Both the position numbers and the translations under genes were made by a program. This document shows positions 18,035-27,100 of a stretch of DNA of 64,000 bases, in pieces (the first letter of the stretch is position 1; every line of letters begins with the position of its first letter). A model generated the notes under the pieces. That model was given only the letters and a program-made list of their open reading frames with translations, had not been told where the DNA came from and ran no database searches. This stretch comes from a gamma proteobacterium symbiont of Stewartia floridana. GTDB lineage: Bacteria; Pseudomonadota; Gammaproteobacteria; Chromatiales; Chromatiaceae. The stretch is from the NCBI GenBank assembly GCA_003676145.1, contig NAUB01000023.1:62001-126000 (forward strand). The letters are read 5' to 3'.

Positions 18035-18767
18035 AAGCGTATTTCCAGGGCCTAACACCAATTCCATAAGAACCTTTTCTAAGCTTAATCAACCGGGCAA
18101 GCAGGACAAACAGTATCATGCTCAAGCCCATTGCGCCGCCACCGCCGTGATAGTGATCATCCCCATCACGATAACTGTCCTCAAGGGGGAGCGCCCGGAG
18201 GTCCCGGTCATCATAGGGTCCGTACTCGACCAGAAAGGCGTCGCTATCCGCATCATACAACTCGATCAGGACATCATAATAGCCACTGGGGTAACCATCC
18301 AGTAAACGGGTGACAACCTCGTAGTCATCGTCGGAATCGTCCCGCACGATCGGGAAGCTCTCGGTGGTGTAGTAGCGATTCCATGGTCCACCCTCGAGGC
18401 TCAGATAGAGCTCCGCATAGACCCAGGCCCGGCCGCTGACCACATCCGGATCAAAGCTGACACTCAACCGATGGTAGTATCCATCGTCATCATCGTCACG
18501 ACTGATCACGGTACGCGCATCAAAAATCGAAAAATCCGGATCGTGAAAAGCACCCGCTTCGGAACGATTCAACTGTTTCTGACGGCTTCCGGTGACAACC
18601 ATCGGCTGTTGGATATCGATCTCCGCCTGGTCGAGTTGTGCTCTCCAGTCCTGTTTGGCTACCGGACCTTCAACAGACTGGCTCAACCGCTCAACAGACT
18701 CACTCGCCTGCAACAAACAAGCAGACAGCATCAGTGCCGAACAAATCAATATCTGTGTCATCTTCAT
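18027..18767 (-). CDS. Secreted acidic protein with C-terminal GlyGly-CTERM-like anchor
   Basis: The 246-residue product has an N-terminal signal (LMLSAC at 12-17 could even be a lipobox), a middle domain rich in Asp runs (residues 91-95 and around 143-148) with aromatic beta-strands, and a C-terminal tripartite tail: GGGG at 208-211, a hydrophobic stretch, then KLRK near 228-231. This tail resembles GlyGly-CTERM sorting signals cut by rhombosortase, though 15 more residues follow the basic cluster. The layout recalls the 'choice-of-anchor H' proteins; that is from memory. The Asp runs could bind Ca2+. It sits between the His-rich and WHy genes in one operon. Confidence 0.65.
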   Translation of the reverse strand: MKMTQILICSALMLSACLLQASESVERLSQSVEGPVAKQDWRAQLDQAEIDIQQPMVVTGSRQKQLNRSEAGAFHDPDFSIFDARTVISRDDDDDGYYHRLSVSFDPDVVSGRAWVYAELYLSLEGGPWNRYYTTESFPIVRDDSDDDYEVVTRLLDGYPSGYYDVLIELYDADSDAFLVEYGPYDDRDLRALPLEDSYRDGDDHYHGGGGAMGLSMILFVLLARLIKLRKGSYGIGVRPWKYAYA

Positions 18768-18812
18768 GAGAAATCTCCCGCAGAGGGCCGAAAGGGATCG
18801 AGCAGACAGATC

Positions 18813-19115
18813 CTAATGGTCCCGGTAACGTCGACGACGGTCATGGTCGTGGCGATCACGATCACGGTCACGATGGCGGTGACCATGCTTATGCCGGTCG
18901 CGATGGCGATAGCCATGGCTGTCACTATGGCGATGACTGGGATAGTGATCGTGTCGATGACCATGGTGGTAGTAGTGGCCATGGCTGAAATGCAGTCCAA
19001 GCAACACACCACCCAGTAGGCCATAGGGCAGATCATGCGCCTGAGCGGTTGGTGCCAATGTCATCGAGGTGGCAAGGATTGCGCCGATTGCCAGGGGTTT
19101 GAGTCTGTTGTTCAT
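18813..19115 (-). CDS. Secreted histidine-rich small protein
   Basis: The 100-residue protein has a clean signal peptide (cleavage after AQA, residue 26), a short Gly/Leu-rich stretch (30-42) and a tail made almost wholly of His, Arg, Asp and Tyr with about 20 His in the last 74 residues. Such tails bind Zn, Ni or Cu ions in the periplasm; which metal is not decidable. The Gly/Leu-rich stretch could be a glycine-zipper-like or second membrane-associated segment. It is the first gene of the three-gene envelope operon, and its ribosome site lies in a hairpin (19122-19157). Confidence 0.7.
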   Translation of the reverse strand: MNNRLKPLAIGAILATSMTLAPTAQAHDLPYGLLGGVLLGLHFSHGHYYHHGHRHDHYPSHRHSDSHGYRHRDRHKHGHRHRDRDRDRHDHDRRRRYRDH

Positions 19116-19121
19116 GCTGAA

Positions 19122-19157
19122 CCTCCATAGGTATGCCTGACCTAAAGCATATGGAGG
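19122..19157 (-). promoter_or_regulatory. Hairpin that sequesters the Shine-Dalgarno of the His-rich gene
   Basis: On the minus strand the leader contains CCTCCATA (19157-19150) and its exact complement TATGGAGG (19129-19122). The GGAGG of the second arm is the ribosome site, six bases before ATG 19115. Inner bases (TGC / GCA) can extend the stem. The closed form would hide the site, as in RNA thermometers or simple translational switches. It may also be fortuitous. Confidence 0.5.
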
Positions 19158-19229
19158 CTTTGCTGAACGAAAGCTGAATGGGGGGGTAAACGCTCAGCGA
19201 ATGGAAATGATTGTCAAACCGGCGACGGA

Positions 19230-19520
19230 TTAAACAGGCGCCTGTTCCGGCATCAGCCCGTTGCGACGCAGTACATTGGCAATTTTTTTGGCCTTTGCAG
19301 CCAGACGGGAGAGATCGGCAAAACTCGGTACAACGCCCTGATCAAGTTTTATCTGCCACTCATCCAGTTCACTCTCCAGATAGATTAGCAGTTTGCCGGA
19401 ACAACCTTCACAGGATTCGCCACAGCGCTCCTCTTCACTTAGATCGAAAGGAATCTGGGTACGGATCTGTTCGATCAGCTGCCGCATGGCAACTTGGGTA
19501 TTGGGTTTCCGCTCGATCAC
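19230..19520 (-). CDS. Conserved small protein with CxxxCxxC motif
   Basis: The 96-residue soluble protein has RCGESCEGCSGKLL at about 33-46, a CxxxCxxC that could hold a metal or Fe-S site, followed by amphipathic helices ending in VLRRNGL. I recall similar short proteins in other gammaproteobacteria but know no function. It lies 17 bases downstream of the lysine-rich coiled-coil gene and is probably cotranscribed with it. Confidence 0.65.
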   Translation of the reverse strand: MIERKPNTQVAMRQLIEQIRTQIPFDLSEEERCGESCEGCSGKLLIYLESELDEWQIKLDQGVVPSFADLSRLAAKAKKIANVLRRNGLMPEQAPV

Positions 19521-19537
19521 TGGACAACAGAACGTCC

Positions 19538-19792
19538 TTATTTACACTTCTTACTCAACTCATCACGCCGCTTGGTGCCTTTTTTAAGTTGCGCCTGGAC
19601 GATCTTCAGGTCGGTTTTCAGGCGTTTGTACTTTTTCGAGTTTTTCTCTTCATCGAGCTTCTTTTTAAGGCGCTGCTCTTTCTTCTTCAACTGGCCCAAC
19701 AGCTCATCGATTCGATCACACTTTGCCTTGTCAGAAAGTTCCGCTTTTTCCAGACGTTTTTTAAGATTATCAAGCAGGTCATTAATTTTCAT
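19538..19792 (-). CDS. Lysine-rich coiled-coil small protein (paralogue of 25318-25563)
   Basis: The 84-residue product is almost entirely a charged helix with many Lys and Glu, suited to a coiled coil, and ends in KKC. Its C-terminal half aligns residue by residue with the protein at 25318-25563 (shared LLKK-KKQE, K-K-K-L, K-KRL, K and a final LxxKC). Function is unknown; a nucleic-acid or membrane-surface binding role would suit the charge. The two copies lie on opposite strands at the two ends of the phosphate-transporter / CorC-like block. Confidence 0.6.
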   Translation of the reverse strand: MKINDLLDNLKKRLEKAELSDKAKCDRIDELLGQLKKKEQRLKKKLDEEKNSKKYKRLKTDLKIVQAQLKKGTKRRDELSKKCK

Positions 19793-19875
19793 GAATCCAA
19801 CCTTCTGTAAGCAAAACCAATACGATACCGAGCTCTACAAGAGATGCCAGGCTCCGATACGCAACACATTCAGCA

Positions 19876-21672
19876 CTACTCTTCTTCCGCCTCTTCCGGA
19901 GGAATCACCGTCTTTGCCATACGTTTGGCGAAATAGTAGATACGTTTCTGTTTTTCGATGATGTCGACCTCAGTGGTGTAGGCTTCAATCCGGTTCGGCT
20001 CTTCCGCAACCAGGCGGGTCGCCTGATGTTGTGCGGCCGAATCGGCCAGAGAGGTGATCTCATCTTTCATCGCAACCACCGCATGCGCCACATCGGCATT
20101 GGTCTGGGATACGGATTGTACCGCACCATCCACCGCCCGGATAATGACCCGATGAAAGCCCTCCAGCACCTGCTTGGTCGGCTCACTGATCGAAAAACCG
20201 ATACTGATCCGCTCATGGCCAAGCGAAACCAGATTGGTCTCGATGGTGTCACCGATATTCTCCAGATCGCCTACCGCCTCCATCAGACTCAACAGCTCTT
20301 CCGTCTGTTTATCGGTCAAGCTCTGTTTACTGATTCTGCCAAGGTAGTCGAGGATCTGCTCATACAGGATATCCACCTCATCATCGAGTTGCGCCACCGC
20401 ATCCAGGGATTCATGACTGCCACCGATGATCGCCGGCATGATCTGGTCGAGCATCGCCTGAACCCGCTCACCCATATGCAACACCTCAAGGCGCACCCGG
20501 TCGAGTGCCAGGGAAGGTGTACTGAGCAGCTCCTCATCCAGGTACTTGGCACTGACAGCGATACCCTCCTCCTCGATCAGACGATCGGGTAGCAACCACT
20601 CCACCATACGGGCGATGTAGGCGGTAAACCAGATGAACACCAGGGTGTTGGCGATATTGAAGACGGTATGGGCGTTAGCGATCTGCCGGGGTGTCTCGGC
20701 ACCCAGCCGTTCGATACCCGAGAGTTCCGGATGGGAAGGCGAAAAGGAGACAACAAAATCCGCCAGGTAGGGGATGAACATAATCCACAGCAACACCCCG
20801 GAGACGTTGAAGATGACATGCACCATGGCGGCCCGGACCGCCTCTCTCGGTTTGCCGATGGAGGCGAGCAAGGCGGTCACACAGGTGCCGATATTGGCGC
20901 CAAAGGCGAGCGCAATACCGGCTGGCAGGGTGATGAAACCCTGACTCGCCATCACGATCACTATGCCGGTAGTGGCCGAGGAGGATTGAATCAAGCCGGT
21001 GAAAGCAGCCGCCACGAGAATACCGATCAACGGGCTCTCCATGCTGATCATCAGATCGAGAAACGGCTGATAACTCCTCAGGGGTTTCATGGCATCGCTC
21101 ATCACACTCATGCCGAAGAACACCAGGCCCAGCCCCATGATCATACCGCCATACTGTTTGATGCGTTCATTTTTGGAGATGAACAGCATGCTGAAGCCGA
21201 CACCGATCATCAGCAGTGCCGCCTTGGTCACCTTGAATGCAACGATCTGGGCCGTGATGGTGGTACCGATATTGGCCCCCATGATGACCCCTATCGATTG
21301 GGTGAAGGTCATCAGACCGGCGGTGATAAAACCGACCACCAGAACCGTGGTTACCGAGGAGGATTGGATCACCGCCGTGACGAAAGCACCGGTGGCCGCT
21401 CCCATGAATCGGTTACTGGTGAGCTTGGCAAGAATGTTTTTCATGCGATCGCCGGCAACCGCTTTCAGGGAATCCGCCATCTGTTCCATACCGAACAGAA
21501 ACAGGGCGAGCCCTCCAAACAGCTTCATGCCCATCACGCCCCACTCGATGCTCTGTTCTGTGGTGGCTGCCAGCGCAGGCAAAGCGAAGAACGCCAGAAT
21601 GCCGCCAAGGCTGAGCAGGATCAGAGGTTTGGTGATAAATTCATTGTCTCTGCAGGTGGTCTCAAAAATCAT
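19876..21672 (-). CDS. Na/Pi cotransporter with PhoU-like C-terminal domain
   Basis: The 598-residue protein has two inverted Na/Pi cotransporter repeats, each with the QSSS signature (QSSSVTT at 103-109, QSSSATT at 219-225), about eight to ten membrane helices, and a cytoplasmic PhoU-like helical domain (about 375-570). It probably imports phosphate with sodium, the PhoU part sensing or gating flux. I chose ATG 21672 because upstream residues from an earlier start are Cys/Arg-rich and unlike a signal. The first helix ends ALPALAA and may be a signal anchor. No Pho-box is evident by eye in the 270-base leader. Confidence 0.85.
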   Translation of the reverse strand: MIFETTCRDNEFITKPLILLSLGGILAFFALPALAATTEQSIEWGVMGMKLFGGLALFLFGMEQMADSLKAVAGDRMKNILAKLTSNRFMGAATGAFVTAVIQSSSVTTVLVVGFITAGLMTFTQSIGVIMGANIGTTITAQIVAFKVTKAALLMIGVGFSMLFISKNERIKQYGGMIMGLGLVFFGMSVMSDAMKPLRSYQPFLDLMISMESPLIGILVAAAFTGLIQSSSATTGIVIVMASQGFITLPAGIALAFGANIGTCVTALLASIGKPREAVRAAMVHVIFNVSGVLLWIMFIPYLADFVVSFSPSHPELSGIERLGAETPRQIANAHTVFNIANTLVFIWFTAYIARMVEWLLPDRLIEEEGIAVSAKYLDEELLSTPSLALDRVRLEVLHMGERVQAMLDQIMPAIIGGSHESLDAVAQLDDEVDILYEQILDYLGRISKQSLTDKQTEELLSLMEAVGDLENIGDTIETNLVSLGHERISIGFSISEPTKQVLEGFHRVIIRAVDGAVQSVSQTNADVAHAVVAMKDEITSLADSAAQHQATRLVAEEPNRIEAYTTEVDIIEKQKRIYYFAKRMAKTVIPPEEAEEE

Positions 21673-21941
21673 AATTTTTCTCGTTAAGCAGCGAAACCTG
21701 CAGCTGCGATCAGTGACATGTCGGGTGGTTGTACAAATCACGCCTCATTGTGATCTGAAAAAACATTGCCACTCCTGATCCCCTTGCGCACAGGTTGTCA
21801 TCGTCAGTCTTGTTCATCCACTGACTTTGATGTCATGGTTCTGTGGCATCCCGGCCGTGATAACTATTCTAGTCTGTGTTACTCGATAGTGCTTGAGGCA
21901 TCCATCGAGCATGGCATCAGGTCAGGCCATGTTCAGTCGGT

Positions 21942-23204
21942 TTACGGCAATCGCTCAATTCTGACTTTGACAACCGAACGCTCGTCCGCTTCAATCACTG
22001 TCAGCCGATGCCCCTGCTCCTCAAAGCTGTCCCCTTCCACAGGAATATGGCGAATACGACTGATCATCAAACCACCGATGGTCAACGCCTCTTCCACAGA
22101 AAACTGCACATGCAGAATGTCGTTGATCTCCGAGATCGGTGTGCGACCGCTTACCTGATGAGAATTTTCACTCTCATGCTCGATATAGGTGCGCCGTTTC
22201 GGATGATACTCATCGAAATCGTAACCCACATCGATTTCACCCACCACCTCTTCAAACACATCCTCCATGGTGAGGATACCCACAGCCGAACCAAACTCAT
22301 CCACCACCACCGCCATATGGTCCTTACGGGCCTGTAACATCGGCAGCGCCCGATCGATGGTCTGGCGCGGAGAGAGGTAGAGCACCGGACTGATGAAATC
22401 TGAGATCGGACGATTGTCCAGATCCGGCTGCATCAGATCCCAGGTATCGAGTGTCAGGATACCTTTCACATTGGTGATATTACCTCGATATACCGGCAGT
22501 CTGTTATAGCCATGCTTCATCACCAGTCTGACCGCCTCCTTCATGTGGCGCACTTCATTGAAGCCCACCACATCCGGCAGCGGGATCATCGCCTCACCCA
22601 CCGTGGTATCCGCGAAACGGATGATGCGTCTGATGCGCTTGCGGTCGATGGTCTGGGGATCCGATGTGGAATCGGATATATCCAGCAGTACCCTCAACTC
22701 TTCACGGGTGATGAACATATTCTGCGGTACAGAGCCGCCGCCAACGATGCGGGTTACCAGACGGGCAATACGACTGAATATGAAAATCACCGGATAGAAG
22801 ACATAGGAGAAGAAACGCAGCACATAGATCAGCCGGCCAACCAGGCTGTCCGCCTCCTGCTGAAACACACTCTTCGGCACCACCTCTCCGAAGATCAGCA
22901 GAATCGGGGTCAGAATGATCACGGAGATCAGATCACCCGCTGAACCAAAGTATTCGATACAGACCAGCGCACCCAGGGTGGAGATGATCACAGTGGCCAG
23001 ATTGGTTCCCACCAGGGTGGTACCAAGGATCACATCGGGGGTTTTGAACATCTTCAACACCAGCGCGGCGCCCCGATTACCCAGCTTCGCCAGATGCCGC
23101 AACTTCAACTTATCGGAGTTGACCATGGCGATCTCGGAGCCGGAGAAGAAACCTTTCAACAGCAGGAAGAAGACGATGATGAGTAACTCAAAGCTCCAAC
23201 TCAT
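21942..23204 (-). CDS. CNNM/HlyC-CorC family membrane protein with CBS pair
   Basis: The 420-residue protein has an N-terminal CNNM (DUF21) membrane domain (about 1-190, with FSGSEIAM near 21 and GEVVPKS near 107), a CBS pair (about 200-325) and a C-terminal CorC/HlyC FAD-binding-like domain (about 340-420). These proteins are linked to Mg2+/Co2+ or Na+ handling. Its start overlaps the stop of a homologous neighbour (ATGA at 23201-23204), so the two are probably subunits of one assembly or a diverged pair. Confidence 0.88.
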   Translation of the reverse strand: MSWSFELLIIVFFLLLKGFFSGSEIAMVNSDKLKLRHLAKLGNRGAALVLKMFKTPDVILGTTLVGTNLATVIISTLGALVCIEYFGSAGDLISVIILTPILLIFGEVVPKSVFQQEADSLVGRLIYVLRFFSYVFYPVIFIFSRIARLVTRIVGGGSVPQNMFITREELRVLLDISDSTSDPQTIDRKRIRRIIRFADTTVGEAMIPLPDVVGFNEVRHMKEAVRLVMKHGYNRLPVYRGNITNVKGILTLDTWDLMQPDLDNRPISDFISPVLYLSPRQTIDRALPMLQARKDHMAVVVDEFGSAVGILTMEDVFEEVVGEIDVGYDFDEYHPKRRTYIEHESENSHQVSGRTPISEINDILHVQFSVEEALTIGGLMISRIRHIPVEGDSFEEQGHRLTVIEADERSVVKVRIERLP

Positions 23205-24700
23205 CTTGCACCTCCTGAGTCAATGGTCTCTTTTTTGCTTTCATCATCAGCGGGAGCGGATTCTGAATCCTGCTCCCTGGTATCACCATCCGGCTCCGAC
23301 TCAGTGGTTTCATCCTGCCTGTCGGGGGATTCATCAACTGCCTCGATCGGTTCAGACTGGTCGTCGACAGACTCCTCCGACCGCTCCTCATCGGCGACGA
23401 TCTTGCGTACTTGGATCTTGCTGATTCTCAAGCCGGTCACTTCCCGCGCAATAAACTCATAACCCTCATAACGGACCTTGTCGCCCTCTTTCGGCAGGCG
23501 GTCAAACAGGCGGAATGCCACCCCGGCAATGGTGCTCATGACCGGATCTTCGATATCGAAATTGGTCAGGTTGTAGAAGTCGCTCAGCCGCATATCGCCC
23601 GGTACGACATAGCTGTTTTCATCCTCTTCCTGATAATACTCAAGTCCAACCATCTTGCCGCTGATCTCACCGAAGATGAAGGTCAGTACGTCTTTCATGG
23701 TGACGATACCCAACACCTCACCATACTCGCCGAGTACGATCGCCACCCGGGTATTGTGGGCCTGGAAGTAGTCGAACATCTCATCGACTTTCTTGGTCGG
23801 CGGTACAAAGTGGGCGGGTTTGATGATCATCTCCAGGGTCACCTGTTCCAGGTCGCCACCGCCCTGTATCAGTCGCAGAATATCCTCAGAGTGGAGAAAA
23901 CCGATGACATTGTCCCAATGCCCCTGGTAGATGGGAATTCTGGGATGCTGGTACTCTCTGAACCGGTCGATCAGCTCGGTCACCGGCAGATCCGCATCGA
24001 GAAAGAGAATCCGCGGCCCGGGTGTCATGATGCGGGAGATGTCCGTTTCAGAGGCTTCGATGACGTTATCGATCAACACCCGCTCAGTGGCCTCGATGAC
24101 ACCGCTCTCCTCACTCTCCTCCAGCAGGGTGCGCAGTTCATCCGCATGCAGAATGTTCTCCCGACTGATCGCCTCACCCACCACCAGCGTGGTGATCCGA
24201 TCGGAGATCTGTCGCACCACTTCCCGTAACGGGGTAATAAAAACAATCCAGCGCGGCAGGATCCGGGCCGTCAACCGGGTGGCAAATTTGACCGGAAAAC
24301 TGACCGCGATGGTCTTCGGGGTAACCTCACCAATCAGCAGCAGCAGAGGCACCATGATCAAAATGTTGAACCAGCCGACATCCTGCTCGCCAAACAGCAA
24401 CAGCAGGATCGCCGCCATGTTTGCCGCAGAGGCGATATTGACCAGCTCATTGCCGCACAGAATCGAGATGATCAAACGCCTCGGCTCATCGAGCATGGCG
24501 TGGATATTCTCGGAATGCTTGTCGCGGCTGTGTCTGAGCTTTTGCAGATCGATGCGGCTAAGTGAGAAGAGCGCTGTTTCCGAACCGGAGAAGACAGCCG
24601 AGAACCCGAGCAGCACCACCTGCAGGCTGACCCGCAGAATGAGCTCCCAGTTCACGTCTCCCATGCCAAGGGAGTCGTACAGTGTTCTCAACTCTTCCAT
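23201..24700 (-). CDS. CNNM/HlyC-CorC family membrane protein with CBS pair and acidic tail
   Basis: This 499-residue protein has the same order as its downstream neighbour: CNNM membrane domain (FSGSETALFSLS near 39, GEVTPK near 127), CBS pair (about 215-345) and CorC_HlyC domain (about 360-435). It adds a C-terminal tail of some 60 residues that is very acidic and Ser/Glu/Asp-rich, likely disordered. The pair is transcribed from a promoter upstream of 24700. A role in divalent-cation efflux or tolerance is known for relatives; the ion is not readable here. Confidence 0.88.
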   Translation of the reverse strand: MEELRTLYDSLGMGDVNWELILRVSLQVVLLGFSAVFSGSETALFSLSRIDLQKLRHSRDKHSENIHAMLDEPRRLIISILCGNELVNIASAANMAAILLLLFGEQDVGWFNILIMVPLLLLIGEVTPKTIAVSFPVKFATRLTARILPRWIVFITPLREVVRQISDRITTLVVGEAISRENILHADELRTLLEESEESGVIEATERVLIDNVIEASETDISRIMTPGPRILFLDADLPVTELIDRFREYQHPRIPIYQGHWDNVIGFLHSEDILRLIQGGGDLEQVTLEMIIKPAHFVPPTKKVDEMFDYFQAHNTRVAIVLGEYGEVLGIVTMKDVLTFIFGEISGKMVGLEYYQEEDENSYVVPGDMRLSDFYNLTNFDIEDPVMSTIAGVAFRLFDRLPKEGDKVRYEGYEFIAREVTGLRISKIQVRKIVADEERSEESVDDQSEPIEAVDESPDRQDETTESEPDGDTREQDSESAPADDESKKETIDSGGAR

Positions 24701-25317
24701 CTACTAAACCCAATTCTCTAACGCGTGAACTGACAGCAGAGCAAATCAATACACAGCTTCTACCAGCGAATGGCCGCGGACAGTATCAACAACCGATGGC
24801 AGCCCTAATCGGTTTTGCAGCAGCACAGCAAAACCAGTTTGACGACCTGCTTGTATCATCATCAGTCACGAAATGATTGAAATCTCAACCAATCTGCAAC
24901 CAGGCTTGACGCTTCAAATGTTGACGGCAAGCAGAAAAAACGGGCCGAAACAGGCCGCTGCCATCGTGCATCCTAATAGCGAAAACTCCTTTGAGAACAA
25001 ACAGATTTATGGCGTAGCAGCAAGAACTGTCGATCTGAATCCGGTCCTGTGCGGACTGGCCATCTGTCACAACAAGCCTTGCGGAATTCCACCGCCCATT
25101 GAGCACCAGCCGGTTGGCGCCATTCCAATGAATCCATCTTGGGGCAACATCAAGAGGATACTGCTCAATGTCTAATTATTACATATAAGATAAGATCTTA
25201 TAACTTAGGCTATAAATTTAATAACGAAAGAATGAACATCGCGCCACTCAACCGGGTCTGCCTGAGTCACTCTTAACCGGTTTTGGCAAGCTCAACCATA
25301 GCCATGAGGTGGATCAC
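24701..25317. other. Intergenic region without a supported gene
   Basis: Over 600 bases separate the CorC-like pair from the plus-strand coiled-coil gene. Short open frames exist on both strands but none has a ribosome site or recognisable domain. One plus-strand frame (24873-25175) contains VDLNPV...GLA, faintly like the C-terminal part of REP-type transposases, so a decayed transposase is conceivable. The last 150 bases are AT-rich and probably hold the promoter of the gene at 25318. Confidence 0.4.
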
Positions 25318-25563
25318 ATGCCCCCTGAGAAATTGATCGAAAAACTGTTTCGTCTACTTGACCCCGGTCGTAAAAAGCTCAAAAGCGAACGTATCAGGGA
25401 TCTGCTTAAGAAGATGAAAAAGCAGGAAAGGGCAGCCAAATCCAAGCTGAAGAAGACCAAGAATAAAACCAAACACAAACGGCTGGCCACTAAAATCAAG
25501 ATACTGCACACACAGAGAAAAAAGGCCATCAAACGCTATCGACAGCTGACTAACAAGTGCTGA
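25318..25563 (+). CDS. Lysine-rich coiled-coil small protein (paralogue of 19538-19792)
   Basis: The 81-residue basic protein is nearly all helix, very rich in Lys, and ends in LTNKC. It is clearly homologous to the product of 19538-19792 over its last 50 or so residues, including the terminal Cys, but is much more basic. GAGG at 25306-25309 supports ATG 25318 over the GTG at 25309. It is convergent with the WYL regulator, whose stop is 18 bases away. Function unknown; the net charge suggests binding to nucleic acid or anionic lipid. Confidence 0.6.
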   Translation: MPPEKLIEKLFRLLDPGRKKLKSERIRDLLKKMKKQERAAKSKLKKTKNKTKHKRLATKIKILHTQRKKAIKRYRQLTNKC

Positions 25564-25580
25564 CTGATCATTCGCTGATA

Positions 25581-26567
25581 CTATTCCGTTTCAGGCTGAT
25601 CCGTTTCATACTGCGCCGCGGCCTGACGCAATCGATCGGCAATAGCGGCTCTCAACTCAGGTGGAGAGACCACCTCCACATCGGCACCATAGCGCATCAG
25701 ATCCATGATCAGCTCCGCTGTATGGGCATATGGCAAGACAAGTTCATAACGACCATCCTCCAGCCAGCGGCTCTGCTGCTGAGGGTGCCAGCTCTCTTTA
25801 GCGACCCATCTGGCTCGATGCTTTGTGAATCGCACTACCGCCTGATGGCTCGCCGAACCGGAGAAGATGCCATAGGCCTCTGAGAAGTGGGCATCGAGCT
25901 GCTCACTCTGCAGCTCGATCGCTGCTTGATCGCTCTGACGAACATCTGAGATCGCATCCAGGGCAAAGGTGCGCAACCCCTCGCGCAGATGGCACCAGGC
26001 ATCCAGATACCAGTTGTCCCGATAGAGGGTCAGGCGTTGCGGAGAGACCTCCCGTTCGGTCACTTTATCGCTACCACGGTTGTAGTAGTTCAGGCTGACC
26101 CGGTGTCTGGCCGCCAAAGCCGAGGCCAGCTGCGTCAGATAGGGACCGGCGGGACGGGCTGCTGCCCTCAGCAGACGAATATGGCTTGAGATTGGCTCGA
26201 CCCGGCCTGGCTGACGACTCAGCAGCTGATCGATCTTACGCCTCAGTGGTTGCAGATGACTCTCCAGCAAACCGGGCTGAATCTCAGCCAGCAGCTGTTG
26301 AACCGTCAATAGCGCCTGAAGTTCGGAAGCGTTGAACCAGAGCCCGGGAAGCTGGTACATCTCCCCTTCAGCGGCATCGTAGTGGTAGCCGTTACGTTTA
26401 CGATCATAGACTACCGGAGCATTCAGATAGAGCCTCATCTCTTCGATCAGGCGCTTTACCGTCGCCCTGGAGCACTCCAACTCCTCTTCCAGACGCTGAC
26501 GGGAGACCGGATAGCGGGCTGACTGAAATATTCTGTTGAGCTCAAAGATCCGATCGAAACGATCCAT
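25581..26567 (-). CDS. YafY-type transcriptional regulator with HTH and WYL domain
   Basis: The 328-residue protein has an N-terminal HTH_11 winged helix (about 1-60), a WYL domain (about 140-215) with LYRDNWYLDAWCHLRE at the core and a WCX C-terminal part. WYL proteins bind single-stranded nucleic acid or nucleotides and often control phage-defence or DNA-damage genes. No defence island is adjacent; it is downstream of rsfS by 14 bases, so it may simply be cotranscribed with proA-nadD-rsfS. Confidence 0.85.
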   Translation of the reverse strand: MDRFDRIFELNRIFQSARYPVSRQRLEEELECSRATVKRLIEEMRLYLNAPVVYDRKRNGYHYDAAEGEMYQLPGLWFNASELQALLTVQQLLAEIQPGLLESHLQPLRRKIDQLLSRQPGRVEPISSHIRLLRAAARPAGPYLTQLASALAARHRVSLNYYNRGSDKVTEREVSPQRLTLYRDNWYLDAWCHLREGLRTFALDAISDVRQSDQAAIELQSEQLDAHFSEAYGIFSGSASHQAVVRFTKHRARWVAKESWHPQQQSRWLEDGRYELVLPYAHTAELIMDLMRYGADVEVVSPPELRAAIADRLRQAAAQYETDQPETE

Positions 26568-26581
26568 CGATCAGACAGGGC

Positions 26582-26941
26582 CTATTTGGATTCCCGGGAC
26601 TGGCCGCTGCTGTTCACTTCATCCACAGACCAGAGCCGCTCCAGATGATAGAAATCCCTGACCTTCGGCAACATCACATGCACCACCACACCATTCAGGT
26701 CTACCAGCGCCCACTCGCCATCTTCGACGCCCTCGGTTCCCAATGGCATCTCACCGGCTTGTTTGGCTTTGAATTCGACGCTTTGTGCGATCGACTTTAC
26801 ATGACGATCCGAGGTGCCGCTGGCGACAATCATGATATCCGTAATGCTGGTCTTGCCACGTACATCCAGTACCACGACATCCTTCGCTTTCATGTCGTCG
26901 AGGATCTCCAGGACGATATCTCTAAGTGCTTCTATCTGCAT
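26582..26941 (-). CDS. rsfS: Ribosome silencing factor
   Basis: RsfS binds protein L14 of the large subunit and blocks subunit joining in poor nutrition. The 119-residue protein shows the family signature in full: VVLDVRGKTSITDIMIVASG, then GEWALVDLNGVVVHVM and a final FYHLERLW. It follows nadD as in most gammaproteobacteria, with about 160 bases between them. Confidence 0.95.
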   Translation of the reverse strand: MQIEALRDIVLEILDDMKAKDVVVLDVRGKTSITDIMIVASGTSDRHVKSIAQSVEFKAKQAGEMPLGTEGVEDGEWALVDLNGVVVHVMLPKVRDFYHLERLWSVDEVNSSGQSRESK

Positions 26942-27100
26942 TGAGTCTCTGTTTGTTTGCTGTAACAGGCGGTGTCCATTTTATCGGGTCTTGCCAACAA
27001 GCATAACCCATCATTAGGAATTATTTGCTGAATCGCCGTTTTCCAGGTTGATAAAAGCGCCGATCACAGGCGTGTCAATTCGCTGCTTGCGGCTGGCCAT

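Noticed and set aside
24873-25175. Possible REP-transposase remnant (VDLNPV...GLA)
   Set aside because: Only one short motif-like match, no ribosome site and no catalytic HUH or Tyr; too weak to call a gene.
25581-26567. WYL regulator as marker of a defence island
   Set aside because: Neighbours are proA-nadD-rsfS housekeeping genes; no defence genes nearby.
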